64,000 nucleotides of DNA, from NCBI GenBank assembly GCA_028673005.1, contig CM054113.1, forward strand, positions 64,370,850-64,434,849, in the 5' to 3' direction. Below are positions 1 to 11,990 of this stretch, piece after piece. The notes beneath the pieces are model-generated. The model worked only from the letters and a program-made list of their open reading frames with translations. It was not told where the DNA came from and made no database searches. Within the stretch, counting starts at the first letter, position 1. Every line of letters starts with the position of its first letter. Source of the DNA: Tanypteryx hageni. Its lineage: Eukaryota > Arthropoda > Insecta > Odonata > Petaluridae. Both the position numbers and the translations under genes were made by a program.

Positions 1-1816
1 CCGATAGAATAAAGGTGTCTCAAGAAGTACTTTTTTTCGTTTTTCCCCTTTAATCCGTTTCCCTCCATATGACCCAGAGATTCTCAACTTGGCGAACGCA
101 GAGTTGTATCCTATAATTTCAACCGAACGCCGCTGTAATTCCGCATATAATAGGAATGACCGTCAATAAAATCAAATCATCATCATAGTTTCCGAACTTT
201 TCAACGTGACGAGCACCAAGTTTTATCCTCGAATTTCAACCGGGAACCACTATAATTCCGCAAAAAAATAGGAACGGTCGTAAATAAATTCAAGCCGACG
301 TCAAATATATTCTTAATTTTCGTGAATACGTTTAGAAAGAAATCTAGCGACCAAATTAAGTTATCAGCGATAAGAGATGCGATTTGAAGCATCGCTGAAG
401 TGCACGGTAAGAACGCCAATGAGCACGGCGGTGCTCGCGAGCACCGGGGAACCCCGTGCTCTTTTAAGTGACACCGCTACCTTAAAAAAAATCTTTCTCG
501 TCTTTTTTATCGCGTCGCGTCGAGGACCGTGCTTTCGAATAAGTACGCGTACCCATGGTTCACGATTCTCTCATCGTTTCGTTTCGTCCTCTCTCTCCGG
601 ATGGGAGAGGCACGCGAGGGAGGAGAGAGAGGGAGGACAGAGAGGGGTCGCCTTCTTAAGGGGCACTTGGAGGTCGTCGCGGTTTGTCCCGCACTGACCT
701 TTGTTGACCCCCTCCCCCTTGGGGCTTAGTATCAAATGATCGCCGTCTCGGACATAATGCGCTTCTTTTTTTTCCTCCATCGAAAAAAAATGGTTTAGCG
801 GCCGTAGCGACTCTGTTACATGAGACGAAACGCGTTTCTTTTGAGTTGATGAGAACGTGATCGCGTCGCCTTTCTCCCCCGTACGATGCCGGGAATGTCA
901 TTTTTGTTTTATCGACGTAACTTTGGCTTTCGCGGCAGGTGGCACTCGTGATACAAAACATTTCCGCAGTAATTATGGAGAATTTTCGGTTTTTGAGCTT
1001 ACAGAGTTCGAGGTAGGCCTTAATGGCTACCGTGCGACCCTCAAAAAACCCCAAAATCGCGTCACCTTGCCGAGCGTTCTGCCAACACGTCCGTGCAGCC
1101 AGTACGGCCGCAACGAGCAAAACACGTTCGAGCCTCTCGTCTCGACGGCGTTTCCGCGGGAAAACGAATCCGGCGTGCGAGGATATCGATACGAGTCGCT
1201 GTGTCGATCGTAAAAGCGATCGCGCGCGAAAAATGAACTTTTCAAAAAGACGGATCGCAAAATAAGTGCGGGGAAAACATCGCTGCGAGTTCGTAATGAC
1301 CTCAGACGCGCCTATTGCTGAAATTCTAACGCAAACTGGAAGAGGCTATTAGAGTTCCCTCTGGCGGAAAAAAACGGGTTGTCACGTTCCTCTCTCTCTC
1401 GCTCTACCGTATAGCCTCGGGGTGCGGTTATAACGCAAGCGTGGTTACGGACACGGTCGTTCTGAATTGCCACGCTTAACGACCGAGGATGCAAATTGCA
1501 CGCTTACGATGCCAGCTCGAATGATGGGAGTTGCAGCAACGGGACAAAAAAAAGCAAACCATTGGTTTCCGCAATTCATCCGAAAGGGGCGCTTATATTC
1601 GCCGGGCGTCGGGAGTGCATCCTTGTAGGAGAGACCACGCAAGATTGTTGGCCCCTACTAGTACATCATTCCTTCTCGATTGTCTCCTTCCGTAAAATAT
1701 TCACTCGCCATCCCTTGTCCTTCTTCTCCCGTGTCCTATCTTATTTTATTTTTATTTTTCAGGTTTCCTTCCATTTCCCTCTTCGAGCCACCCCTGTTTC
1801 TTATTTCCTTGTCTTT
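1..1816. other. Non-coding, no recognised gene
   Basis: No recognisable exon, RNA gene or transposon was seen here. The sequence is mixed in composition with CpG-rich patches (about 400-700 and 1000-1260). Short overlapping frames on both strands have no recognisable domain. A strong palindrome lies at 421-461 and is listed separately. Confidence 0.5.
421..461. repeat. Nested palindrome (cruciform-capable)
   Basis: A perfect 16-bp palindrome at 430-445 (GGTGCTCGCGAGCACC) sits between complementary 8-bp arms GAGCACGG (421-428) and CCGTGCTC (454-461). It could fold as a two-tier hairpin. No function is inferred. Confidence 0.6.
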
Positions 1817-1900
1817 CTGCTCACCCTCTCTCCCTCACTCTCTCTCTCCCTCACTCTCTCTCTCCCTCACTCTCTCTCTCCCTCACTCTCTCTCTCTCCC

Positions 1901-1944
<44 letters not shown>

Positions 1945-2207
1945 TCTCTGTCTCTCTCTCTCCTTCACTCTCTGTCTCTCTCTCCCCCTCACTCTCTCTC
2001 TCTCTCTCCCCCTCACTCTCTCTCTCTCTCCCCCTCACTCTCTCTCTCTCCCCCTCCCCCTCTCTCCCTCCCTCCCTCCCTCTTTCCCTCCCTCCCTCTT
2101 TCCCTCCCTCCCTCTCTCTCCCCCTCACTCTCTCTCTCTCTCCCCCTCACTCTCTCTCTCCCCCTCACTCTCTCTCTCCCTCACTCTCTCTCTCTCTCCC
2201 TCCCTCA

Positions 2208-2238
<31 letters not shown>

Positions 2239-2996
2239 CCTCACTCTCTCTCTCTCCCTCCCTCACTCTCTCTCTCTCTCTCCCTCCCTCCCTCACTATC
2301 TCTCTCTCTCTCACTCTCTCTCTCTCCCTCCCTCCCTCACTCTCCCTCCCTCACTCTCCCTCCCTCACTCTCCCTCCCTCACTCTCTCTCTCTCCCTCCC
2401 TCACTCTCTCTCTCTCCCTCCCTCCCTCACTCTCTCTCTCTCACTCTCTCTCCCTCTCTCTCTCCCCCCCCCCTCCCTCTCCCCCCCTCCCTCTCTCCCC
2501 CTCCCTCACTCTCTCTCTCTCTCTCCCTCACTCTCTCTCTCCCTCTCCCTCACTCTCTCTCCCTCACTCTCTCTCTCTCCCTCACTCTCTCTCTCTCCCT
2601 CACTCTCTCTCTCTCTCTCTCTCTCCCTCACTCTCTGTCTCTCTCTCTCCTTCACTCTCTGTCTCTCTCTCCCCCTCACTCTCTCTCTCTCTCTCCCCCT
2701 CACTCTCTCTCTCTCTCCCCCTCACTCTCTCTCTCTCTCCCCCTCCCCCTCTCTCCCTCCCTCCCTCTCTCCCTCCCTCTTTCCCTCCCTCCCTCTTTCC
2801 CTCCCTCCCTCTTTCCCTCCCTCCCTCTCTCTCCCCCTCACTCTCTCTCTCTCCCCCTCACTCTCTCTCTCCCCCCTCTCTCTCTCCCCCTCACTCTCTC
2901 TCTCCCCCTCCCTCCCTCTCTCCCTCCCTCCCTCCCTCTTTCCCTCCCTCCCTCTTTCCCTCCCTCTCTCCCTCCCTCTCTCCCTCCCTCCCTCAC
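1817..2996. repeat. CT-rich microsatellite, about 1.2 kb
   Basis: Nearly pure pyrimidine on the plus strand, built from CT, CCCT and CCCTCACTCT words. Open frames across it encode only Ser/Leu/Pro (plus) or Arg/Glu/Gly (minus) and are composition artefacts. An internal long-range duplication is visible: the rare CTCTGTCT interruptions at 1950 and 1974 recur at 2637 and 2661, an offset of 687 bp. Confidence 0.95.
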
Positions 2997-3014
2997 CTCC
3001 CATCTTCCTTTTTT

Positions 3015-3679
3015 ACTTTCTCCATATACGTAGTATAGGGGAAAGTATTGTTTTCATGAAAAAAATCGACTTACACGTTTTGAGGTCCCCTTTTCTCCAT
3101 GATGTCTGTGTGTGATAGATTTTTGTGGGTGCTCTAACTCAAAAACCATTCATCGGATCAATGCAAAATTTTATATTTAACATTTTAATAAAAATCACAA
3201 GAACTGATTAGTTTTTGGTAAAAAATTGGTAAACCGGAAGTGGGTGTTTACTCTTGTCACTTATCTGTTATTTTGAAATATTTGCTTTAATATTTGATAA
3301 ATGTAAAAATGTATCGGAATAAAAGTTGTAGGAAATGTAACTTTCTACAACATTTGTTTGAAACATTTTTCCATATAATGCATTATTTAAGAGATATCTT
3401 ACATTTTTTGCTGTCACCACCACGCCACCTACCGACGACTATTATTAACAATTGACGCTTTGTTACGTCTTAGTAACGCTCCTTTTTCTTTTCTTAATTG
3501 TTGGAGCTTTGTGGCTATATCCACTATCAGAAGGCTATGGTTTGGGTTTATTTGTTCTTTGTAAAGTCTAAAATTTTCTCGCAGTTTCTTTAAATATTTA
3601 TTATTATGTAACCTATTTGGAATTTTTATAAATATTACAGATATGGAGAAAGTCGTGTGGTGGCCACATCAGATTTTTT
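3015..3679 (+). repeat. Dispersed repeat family A, copy 1
   Basis: About 665 bp closely similar to copies near 21069-21665 (reverse) and 32894-33589 (forward). It begins with ACTTTCTCCATATACGTAG and near its right end carries the inverse (GATATGGAGAAAGT), followed by a shared GTGGTGGCCACATCAGATTT. Shared internal blocks include the TGGGTGCTCTAACTCAAA and CACCACGCCACCTACCGACG regions. The short inverted ends suggest a non-autonomous DNA element or satellite-like unit; no clear target duplication was found. Confidence 0.75.
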
Positions 3680-6512
3680 ACTTCGTGTTGTTCTCATCGC
3701 TTCTCTCTCACTCCTCTTCCATTAATTCTGGCCTCTTTCTCTCCTTTCGTCCTCTTGTCGCTCACTGAATCCCACTCTCTCGCTACCTCTCTTCTAGCTT
3801 CCAATTTTCTCCCTTACACCTTTTTCTCACCAAATTCCCTTCTCTCTCCCTCCCTAGCTATGTTTTAGGTCTTTCGTGAAGGATAACCTTGTCCAACGCG
3901 GGTTTCCCAACGTGGTTAAATAAAGGTGATATTTCTTAACCAGCACGCATACAATTTAATTGTACGCGATCCCGAATTGGGCGCGAACAGCGTTTTACGC
4001 GAACTCGTGATTTCTTTGCCCACCGCGTTTTTTTCCAAGGACCCAACTCCCGCGTTTAGCGAGGTACAAACCCAGGCGTTCGTTCGCTATTGGCCACTAA
4101 AACTGCATAGCGGCGACTATTTTTCTTTCATATTTTATCAATTCAGTAGTTACTAGGTAGACAATATATTTTATTGTACAGATTTAAACAATCCTGATTA
4201 TAAATCTCGTCGCATTGAAATCTACCCTGGCCCCTGGATTTTGGAGGTGGCTCTTAGATTTCGTCCAGATTTCTCCAGGCCCGTACATGGGCATAAATTT
4301 ATATTTCTGCCTTCTTAACTTTAGCCCTACTGTTTCACGCAATTCCTCCATCGTTGAAATTCTAATTTTCCAAACAACCTTTCCTTCATTTCCCCTCTTT
4401 CATTTCTTTCATCCCTAATCTGTCACCTGGGCATAGAAAATGGTATCCGCAAAAATATTGTTTTGGCCTAAATGCAGGCCAAGAAGTTAACCGCGCTTCA
4501 ACAATACTCTTTAATTGATTTCCATTCACCTAACGACGCAGCAAAAAATCACCCCTTCAGTTCCCGGTGGAAGGTACATATTTTATGATCCATCGCCGGT
4601 CTCAGGCGAGCCTCGTGCTGCGGTAAAAGGCGAAAAAAATTGGTTTCCACCGTTTAACTGTTCGCGCCGTGCTTTTCCGAGCCGCACATGCAATCCCTCC
4701 CGCATTAACATTATCCGTCTCTCGCATTCTATTTTTCCTTTCCTTTCTCCCTCTCTTCTAGTTTTCACATTCCTTCCTGTTTTACTTCTTCGAGTACATA
4801 CTTCTTTCTCTTTGTTTTTCCTATGATATTCTCAATTTTTTACAGCGACAGCCGCGATTGTTTTGATACGAGGATGATGGCGTTGAAACGGCTGAAACTC
4901 GTGAGGCCTAATAATGATTCTGATTCTTTTGTGGTTTCGAAGTTTTTTGGGGTTGGTATTTGTCGATCGTTGATGGCGCCACATTAATGCTTTGTGGATA
5001 TTAAGTGAACCATCATTTATTTTACATTTCGGTGCGTATGTTTTTAACCGTAGAGCCACTTTTTTCTTGCGCTAGGGAAAATTGCATCCCTAATACGAAA
5101 GCGTATTCAAAAATGAAGGAATATTTATTTTAAATTCGGTACGAATTAACATTTAGCGTTAACCATAATATTTCAGGGACAATTTAAACAAGACATGCAA
5201 GTTAATTCTGCCAGGCATATAAAATGTGGTTGCCAGGTCGTACAGTTGACCATATAAAGAAAGACTCAAGGGAGTTAATGGATTATTTAGTAGAAATGTT
5301 GCAGTGTTGGTCATTTCCATTAACTGAAATGGAATCACTCCCTTCCACACACCTATTGCGGCGGGTTGCAGGGTATTTATTCAGATTCAGATATTTAAGA
5401 TTCTGCCTATTGTTTTCCCAAACCTATTACGTTTTTTACCCCTTTTCCAACGTAAACAACGGTTATCTATTGCACATTGACATTAATTTTATAATAAGTC
5501 TTTATTTTATAATATTTATCGTCCAGTTCGAATCTTTGACGGATGGTAAGTGCGAACCGACTCGGTAAAAATCTCAATCTTGGCCAAAATGAAGGCGGCT
5601 TTCTTTCTTTCTACCTTCCTCTCTCCCTTCCTCCCCATCCTCCCTCCCTCCCGTGGCGACCAAGGGTCCCATATACGAGTCCCATTTGTAACCAATTAGC
5701 TCCGCACTCCCGCGGCTTTACTGGCTGAGTCGAAAAGTCGAGCTTCTCCTTCGTTGGAATGGCCGGACCACGGTCGAAGCAAAAGTTCTACGACTTATTT
5801 TTTTACTCTTCCACGCTCCTCTCGAAAATCGGTGATTCACTCTCGGATAATATTATCCTCCGCTAAACGTCGTATGCGAGAGTTGCGCGCTACTCGAGCG
5901 ATGTAGTAGCTCGGTAATCTTCGCAATTTTTCTTCGTTATCATTTTGAGACCGGTTTTAAATCGAGTCTTTTTCTTACAATTACGCCGAAGCAATCCTTA
6001 CCGGTCTTTCAGTTCGCGTGTGAAATTCAAGCACGGACTGTAAAATTATGTCTCAAAACATTTACGATTATTTTTTTGTCTATTTACTTTTTCGATATAT
6101 ATCGTCTTGTCGTTTACTATGCGTGGGAATTTCACCTTCATGTTTAGTGCAGAGATTTCTGTCTTTATGTCGTGGCTTGACGTTAGAGAGGTGGTCCTTC
6201 GCTTAGGACGATTGGGAAGTGTGATACAAATGTGTTTTTTCTATCTTAGATATAATATGTAGTTAATTTTTGTTGAGAAATTTGCAAAGTACCTGTTAAT
6301 TATTTTAATGCTCTGTAAAAATTATTGATAATGAAAAGTTAAAAGAAATGCTATCAAGATTCTAGCCTGTTCTTCGATATAAATCTATATCCGACATTTA
6401 TTCACTTGCTATTAATGCATAGATAAATGATCGGGATAGCGCCACCAAAGCGTTGGCAGCCGCCCGGGGCGCCCGTAGCTCGGACCGGCCCTGAATACAG
6501 CTAATCCTTTGC
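3680..6512. other. Non-coding, no recognised gene
   Basis: No exon was recognised. CT-rich patches occur at about 3700-3860 and 5600-5660. At 6420-6493 a GC-rich stretch ends in GGACCGGCCCTG, the kind of end seen on some hAT elements, but no left partner was found. Confidence 0.4.
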
Positions 6513-6562
6513 CTTAATGGTGACTTTTAGGACTTGGCTTAATGGTGACTTTCAGGACTTTA
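6513..6562. repeat. 25-bp tandem duplication
   Basis: Two adjacent 25-bp copies (6513-6537 and 6538-6562), both starting CTTAATGGTGACTTT and differing at about three positions. Confidence 0.8.
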
Positions 6563-7909
6563 TACTGAAATAGACTTGAACGTTTTTGTCCTATTTATTT
6601 CCACATGATACCAACAATGCCATGGAACGCGTTAGATCTTACTCCTAATTTGGGTGATATTATATTAAGAAAACCAAATGTGGACCACATTTACTCTTTT
6701 TCTGTGAACACAAGTTAATTTTTAGTAATTAATTAATTGATGTTTATTAAAGGGAATTGACGACATTTTAAAAGGTTTTCCTCTCATATGAATAAGTTCA
6801 AAATTTGTTAAGTTGGAAAAACGTCCATTTAAAATCCGGATAACGATTATCTATAATTTTGTGAAATGGAAAATTTATTTCTTATTCTCCATGGAAATAT
6901 AGAAATGAAAAATGTGATGCATTTGAAAGAAAGCTATGGTACAAATCGAATGAGTGTCACCCCCGTTTTCCAAACATTCGAAACTTACGGAGAGAGAGAA
7001 AATCGACTTTCAGAAATTCTAGTCATTTAACTTTAACTCGAAGCGAAAGAATGCTAACGGGAATAAACATCCACTTCGTGCTGTCGGTGACTAGAGTTAT
7101 TTATATCGAACCGTTATAAAGGAAATAAATGTAGTCTTCCAAAGTTAGAAAAAAAACCTCCTGTACACCGTCACGTGCCTTCTTCATGTAACTCTCTCAC
7201 AAACCCTCATATACCTAGTACATCGTATGCTTTACTCGCATGTTCTTTCCCATACTGCCTCACATCCCCCCTAATCCACATGGCTCTCAATGGTCGAGGG
7301 AACCATTCATTAGCGACCACTACAACAACCGAGGGAACAACCCAACTTTCGTCTCTTCCCACAATCCACCCTACTCCTTCCACTAAGACTCTCGGCTTGC
7401 TTTCTCAAAATGCACCCTTTCGAAGGACCGCCTCCGCTGCCAACTCTCTCTTCCCAACCCCTCAGCTCTTCTATCCCTTCCAGCATGTCCTCTTGTCTTT
7501 GCCGGTTTTGTAGAGCCGGGAGGAAGGAAAATGGAGAGTAAGGAGTGAGTGAGGGGTGTGGGGTAAGGAAGAAAGAGAGGAGAAGAGAGGATACAGTAAT
7601 GGGAACGTAAACGCACTATTTTCTCTGCGTTCTGGTAGGAATGCAAAAATATTTTTTTCGCCTCAAAATTTTCGTTTCCTACTGTTTACTGATACAAATT
7701 ATTTTTTAAATCTGTTAATTCGTACTTAAAAATTTAGTTTACCAGATGAAGCGGTCCAATTTATTAAATTTAAAAACCTAATCGAATAATTACTACCAGG
7801 CTAGAAACTTTTAAATCTAACTAGCATTACACATCAGCTACTGATGATGAGAGCATTGCTCTCAAAATACATATTTAGTACGTTGACCTCAATATTAGAG
7901 ATCTTGTGT
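6563..7909. other. Non-coding, no recognised gene
   Basis: AT-rich sequence without recognisable coding, RNA or repeat structure. The pyrimidine-biased part at 7170-7510 opens a 112-codon frame without a recognisable domain. Confidence 0.4.
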
Positions 7910-8360
7910 ACGTGTATTCGAGTGCTTGTGTGCGTGATTGCTTCTTCCGATAGGTCCCTGTCGCTGCTTGACGGTACATAAACCTACAGGAAACTGTGTG
8001 CGATACTAGGCCCCTGGCGCGGTTTAATTTCCCGTAAACCTAGTATTATTTCGCAGCCTTTTTCCTTATATTTCCCCTTACCTTTGGTGTGTACGTGTGC
8101 GCGTGTTTGTGGTTGCCTAGTAGGTTCCTGTCGCCGTGGTACAGACTCACAAAACTTCTAGCAACGGTGTGATTTTCGGATCCCTGGTGCAGATTAATCT
8201 CTCGCAAATCCGGCTCCTTTTTTATCCTTTTTCCATCTTTAGGATTAGTGCTTGTGCGACTGAGTGAGTGAATGTGTGACTTCAGGTCCCTGGCGTGGAG
8301 TAACACCCTCTAAACTTGTTTGTATTTTTTATTTTCTTTGACTTTTCTCCTTTTTTCCCG
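7910..8360. repeat. Degenerate tandem repeat, about 3 units of 120-180 bp
   Basis: Three diverged units share an ordered set of words: a GTGTACGTGTG-like segment, then AGGTYCCTGTCGC, then CCCTGGYGYGG followed by a TTAATYTCYCGYAAAYC-like string, then a T-rich tail with TCCTTTTTCC. CCCTGG anchors lie near 8012, 8182 and 8289. The units are old and imperfect; no coding frame is shared. Confidence 0.55.
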
Positions 8361-9564
8361 CGAGTCTCTAATTTTTGAACTTTACGGTTAAGGAGTTAGA
8401 TTTCTCACAAAACTAGCATTCAAGACAGAATTATCGCTCTCACCTTGTGGCTGAAATAAAATTGAAACAAAAAGTTTGGGAAAAGCAGCCGTCATCAGTG
8501 GTGATTCACTGAGAGAGGTTCATCCTGTATGTGAAAGCAGAGAATAGGTCCCAGAGCAATAATTCATCGAGCGCTGATTCCGAATGATTCGATAATTTTT
8601 CTCATAAAATTCTACGGCCGATTAGTTAGCTCCGAGAACGGCTACTTTTTAGCCGAAGGACTCATCTGGTTCAATAAACATTTTTAAAGATAAGAGAGGT
8701 TACCTACATCTTCAGCTGGACGCAATTTGTTAAAATTATCTTACTCGTGGTTCTAGCAAGAATCAGCGATCGACAAATTGCCTTCGAGGAGGGCTATTTT
8801 ACAGTTGATGCGCGCATTTGTACCACTCAACCGCTTAATAGTTACCATTTATTTTTTGACTCACCTAAAGGTTCTGGACCCCGATTCGTTCTTGGAACTA
8901 GTTTCTTCCCCGTTTGAGAAAGATTTCATTCTCCTCGAGGACTTCGGTATTCACCTGTTGAGAATCGGGATGTTTTCATATAGATATTTTTTACAGTGTT
9001 CTTAATATCCACTCTCCGCCTGTGAAACTGTATGTCTTATACAAATGCAGTTAAGTCGATTACAAATTTTGAGTCGGATCATTAAAATTGGCAGGCCACG
9101 TGCAGCGGTAGTGGTTAAAGGAGCATGTTTCTTCTCCTGATATTTCGGGAACGATTTGTCAAAAAAAAACACGGCTAGGTGTGCGAAAGATTACCCTTTT
9201 GGGAGTGTGCGTGTTTTGAGAGAGGAAGAGGAGTGGTAGCGAAATGGCACGTGTATCGCCCCAGGACGATACCACCTCGTAGTGTGTTATTATTTTTTTC
9301 ATCGTCCGGCGCCATATTTGATGCGTAGGGAGAGACGGAGTGAGAATTAGGGAGGAGGAAAAAGGTGCGTAAAAGTACGGATGAAAAGGAGAAATACCTA
9401 TCCCTTTCTTATTCTTATTTTCTCGCATTTTTCAACATTTTCTCCTTTGTTTTTTATTTCTACCGCCATTTCACTACTACTATCAATCCCTTCTATCTAA
9501 ATTTCAGCCGAGAAATAAGAATTACTTTCAGGCAAATAATCTGTGAAATTCTCCACAGTGATTT
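8361..9564. other. Non-coding, no recognised gene
   Basis: No supported feature was seen. Short frames such as the 75-codon frame at 8778-9005 have no recognisable domain. Confidence 0.4.
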
Positions 9565-9715
9565 CAAAGAAACTACGTTCTAAATTTCCACTTTATCGTG
9601 AAATAGAGAAACGACCAAGGATTCGCTTTTTTTCGTAGAAGATGCCTCGAAAAAAGAGAGGCCTAGATCTCTTCTATATTAAACCAAAGTGGAAATTTTC
9701 AATGTAGTTTCTTTG
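9565..9715. mobile_element. Fold-back MITE-like element
   Basis: A 151-bp inverted repeat. The left arm begins CAAAGAAACTACGTTCTAAA (9565) and the right arm, read in reverse complement from 9715, begins CAAAGAAACTACATTGAAAA; both continue into ATTTCCACTTT. Arms are about 31 bp with a few mismatches. Target duplication is not clear and the superfamily is unassigned. Confidence 0.65.
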
Positions 9716-9868
9716 TAGTTTTTCAATTTTCATTTGGCGAATTTTAGCCTTTCTAATTTCACTGCACACTTTCGCGGAGTAACAAAGAGATACGAAACGA
9801 CGAAAAAATGTTTATGATTAGAAATAGTATGATAATTTATTCTCAATTAATATAGATACAATTTTGAG

Positions 9869-11060
9869 TTGTGTGTTTTAAGTTTTCACAAAATGCTAAA
9901 ACTCATTATTATGGCAGGCGGTCCATCATCTATTTCACAACTATCAATTTGGCTCCCATGCAATTTGAATTTAGGAACCCTATCGCCGGTCCTATTCAAT
10001 ATACATGGAGAAAGGTCAATGCAAGAAGCCCCAGAAGGCACAGGAGATTTCAAGATTGGTGAAAGGATTATATGAAGAGTGAAATATGCTGATGATCAAC
10101 CGCTTCTGGCAAAAAAGAAAATGATAACTAGTAGACGGGTAATAACAGGCAGAATATACGGAATGGAAATAAGTACGGAAAATACAAGGTCATGTTAATA
10201 CCGGAAAAAGAAGAAAACTTGAAAATTGGTGATTGGTGGAAAGCCATTAGTATAAAGTTTCAGACTGTAAATACGCACCTAGAAAAATCAATACAGGAGA
10301 TGCAAATGCATCGATGAAATAAAAACTAGAATATCGAAAGCATAAGCGGCTTTCAGAAGGAAAAACTTATACTAATGGAAAATATAAAATAATAAATATG
10401 TATACGCAAGAAATTGATAAACGTGAACGAGTGCGCGCGCGTGAGCGAGTGTGCGTGTACGAGAGCTAGCGTACGTGTGTATGTGAGAGAGAGAGAGAGA
10501 GTGCGTGAGTAAATATTAATTTTTGTCTCATAAGCGGATTTATTAGCGCCTTTATTGTTATTTACCTTACTAGATTAGCAAGCCAACCTCTATCCAACCA
10601 TGTAATACATTGGTATCATCATAACGAGAGATGCAAAATGTACCAATAGAATGAGGACTGGAATAGGGTAAGCAAAAGGAAGATATAAGTAAGAAATTGA
10701 TAAAATCCTAAGCATGGAATATCGCTTTTCATGGAGAAAAATCACTGCAAAATAATATAAAACGCTTGGATGGCTTCGAAAGGTGGGTATTGAGAACAAT
10801 GTTGAAGATAAAATGGACAGATAGGATAAAAACGAGGAGATACAAAGAACAGGAGAGAAGCGAATGATTAAGGAGACGAAGAAAGAGGATGGTGAACTGG
10901 ATTGCATATTACCTGAGGAGAGAAATCGTGATTAAATACGTGTTAGAAGGAATACTGAAAGAAATGAAGAAAATTGCCGGAAGTAGGAGTATTTGGAGAG
11001 CCAGGTTTAACCAAGTATAATCATGGACCTGTCTAGGGGCAGTCAACCAGTGACGATGGT
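9869..11060 (+). pseudogene. Decayed non-LTR retrotransposon (LINE) fragment
   Basis: The plus strand retains pieces of a LINE reverse transcriptase in shifting frames. A stretch ending LSPVLFNIHGER with nearby GDFKIGERII (within 9869-10075) matches the conserved RT block before the active site. VKYADDQPLLAKK follows at about 10079-10117 and contains the YADD catalytic box; TGRIYGMEIST is the downstream block. Further on, about 10770-10980, pieces such as RLDGFERWVLRTMLKIKWTD resemble the C-terminal tail of such elements. Stops and frameshifts make it inactive. The clade (RTE, Jockey or other) cannot be settled by eye. Confidence 0.75.
10430..10510. repeat. GT/GA simple repeat inside the LINE fragment
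   Basis: Mixed GCGC, GTGT and GAGA dinucleotide runs (GAGAGAGAGAGAGAG near 10487-10501). This interrupts or adjoins the LINE remnant. Confidence 0.8.
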
Positions 11061-11770
11061 TTCTTTGGGATTGATTGTATTTCTGAAACGTTTCTGACAA
11101 CATTCAAGTAATCGTTGAAAGAAAAGGGTTTCCAAGTGTCACTCTGAAAGTTTAAATTTGTAATAATAATGCCGACTATGATAAGTCTATTTTTTAGCAC
11201 TTACGCTTTTCCTGTATAAATGGCCTATAAAAAATCATAACCTATTTACTCGCGTAATTGCCCCAATTAATCGCACAATATTTTTTACACTTAAACAAGG
11301 GTTTTCCCTATCGTATGAAAGTGGTCATATCAGAAAAAAAGTGATCTTTTATTTCCTTCCCGTAATTTTGGTGGGACAAATTACACGATGGAGGCAGTTA
11401 CGCGCGTAAATACTAGCACTAAATAAAAGAACCAGATAAATTAAGCATTTTAAAAATTAACATTTCATATATTTGGTATTTTGTGGCGAATATAGTATAT
11501 CTGTTTGCCACTTCGAAATACTGTTGGACAAGCTGGTGCAGAGGCAGTGGGAAAAGAGGAATGGATAGCGGAAGAGAAAGAGAGAGAGAAAAAGTGGGAT
11601 GGATATATCGAGGCGGAGGAAGAGTTGAGTGGATGAAAACCGACTCTCAAATTTATTGTGGTACTTTAAAAGTAGGCACGCATAGCTTTTTTGTGACGTT
11701 CCTCCTTATCTCCGTGCTCGCGCACTCGACGCGTCTGTGGAGGATCCGGAAGGTTTCATTACGGGGCCAT
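11061..11770. other. Non-coding, no recognised gene
   Basis: AT-rich sequence with nothing recognisable. Confidence 0.4.
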
Positions 11771-11990
11771 CTCACTCCTTTTTTCTCTCTCTCTCTCTAT
11801 CCCTCTCTCTCTCTATCCCTCTCTCTCTTCCCCTTCCCTCATTCCCCTCTTTACCACATCTCTCTCCGTTCTACTCGAACCCTCTTCGTTTTATGTCCTC
11901 CATTATTTCCCTCCTCGTCTCCATTCCTCTTCCTTTCAATCTCTATTTCCTCTCCTCATTCTTTCCACCCGCTTTTCACTCCCGTCTAAT
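11771..11990. repeat. Pyrimidine-rich low-complexity tract
   Basis: CT-dominated sequence on the plus strand with several CTCTCTCT runs. Open frames here encode mostly Ser/Leu/Pro and reflect composition. Confidence 0.8.

Noticed and set aside
1496..3115. 539-codon open frame
   Set aside because: Almost entirely Ser/Leu/Pro from a CT microsatellite; overlapping frames in other registers are equally open.
3926..4156. 76-codon frame starting MIFLNQHAYN
   Set aside because: No family resemblance and no supporting gene context.
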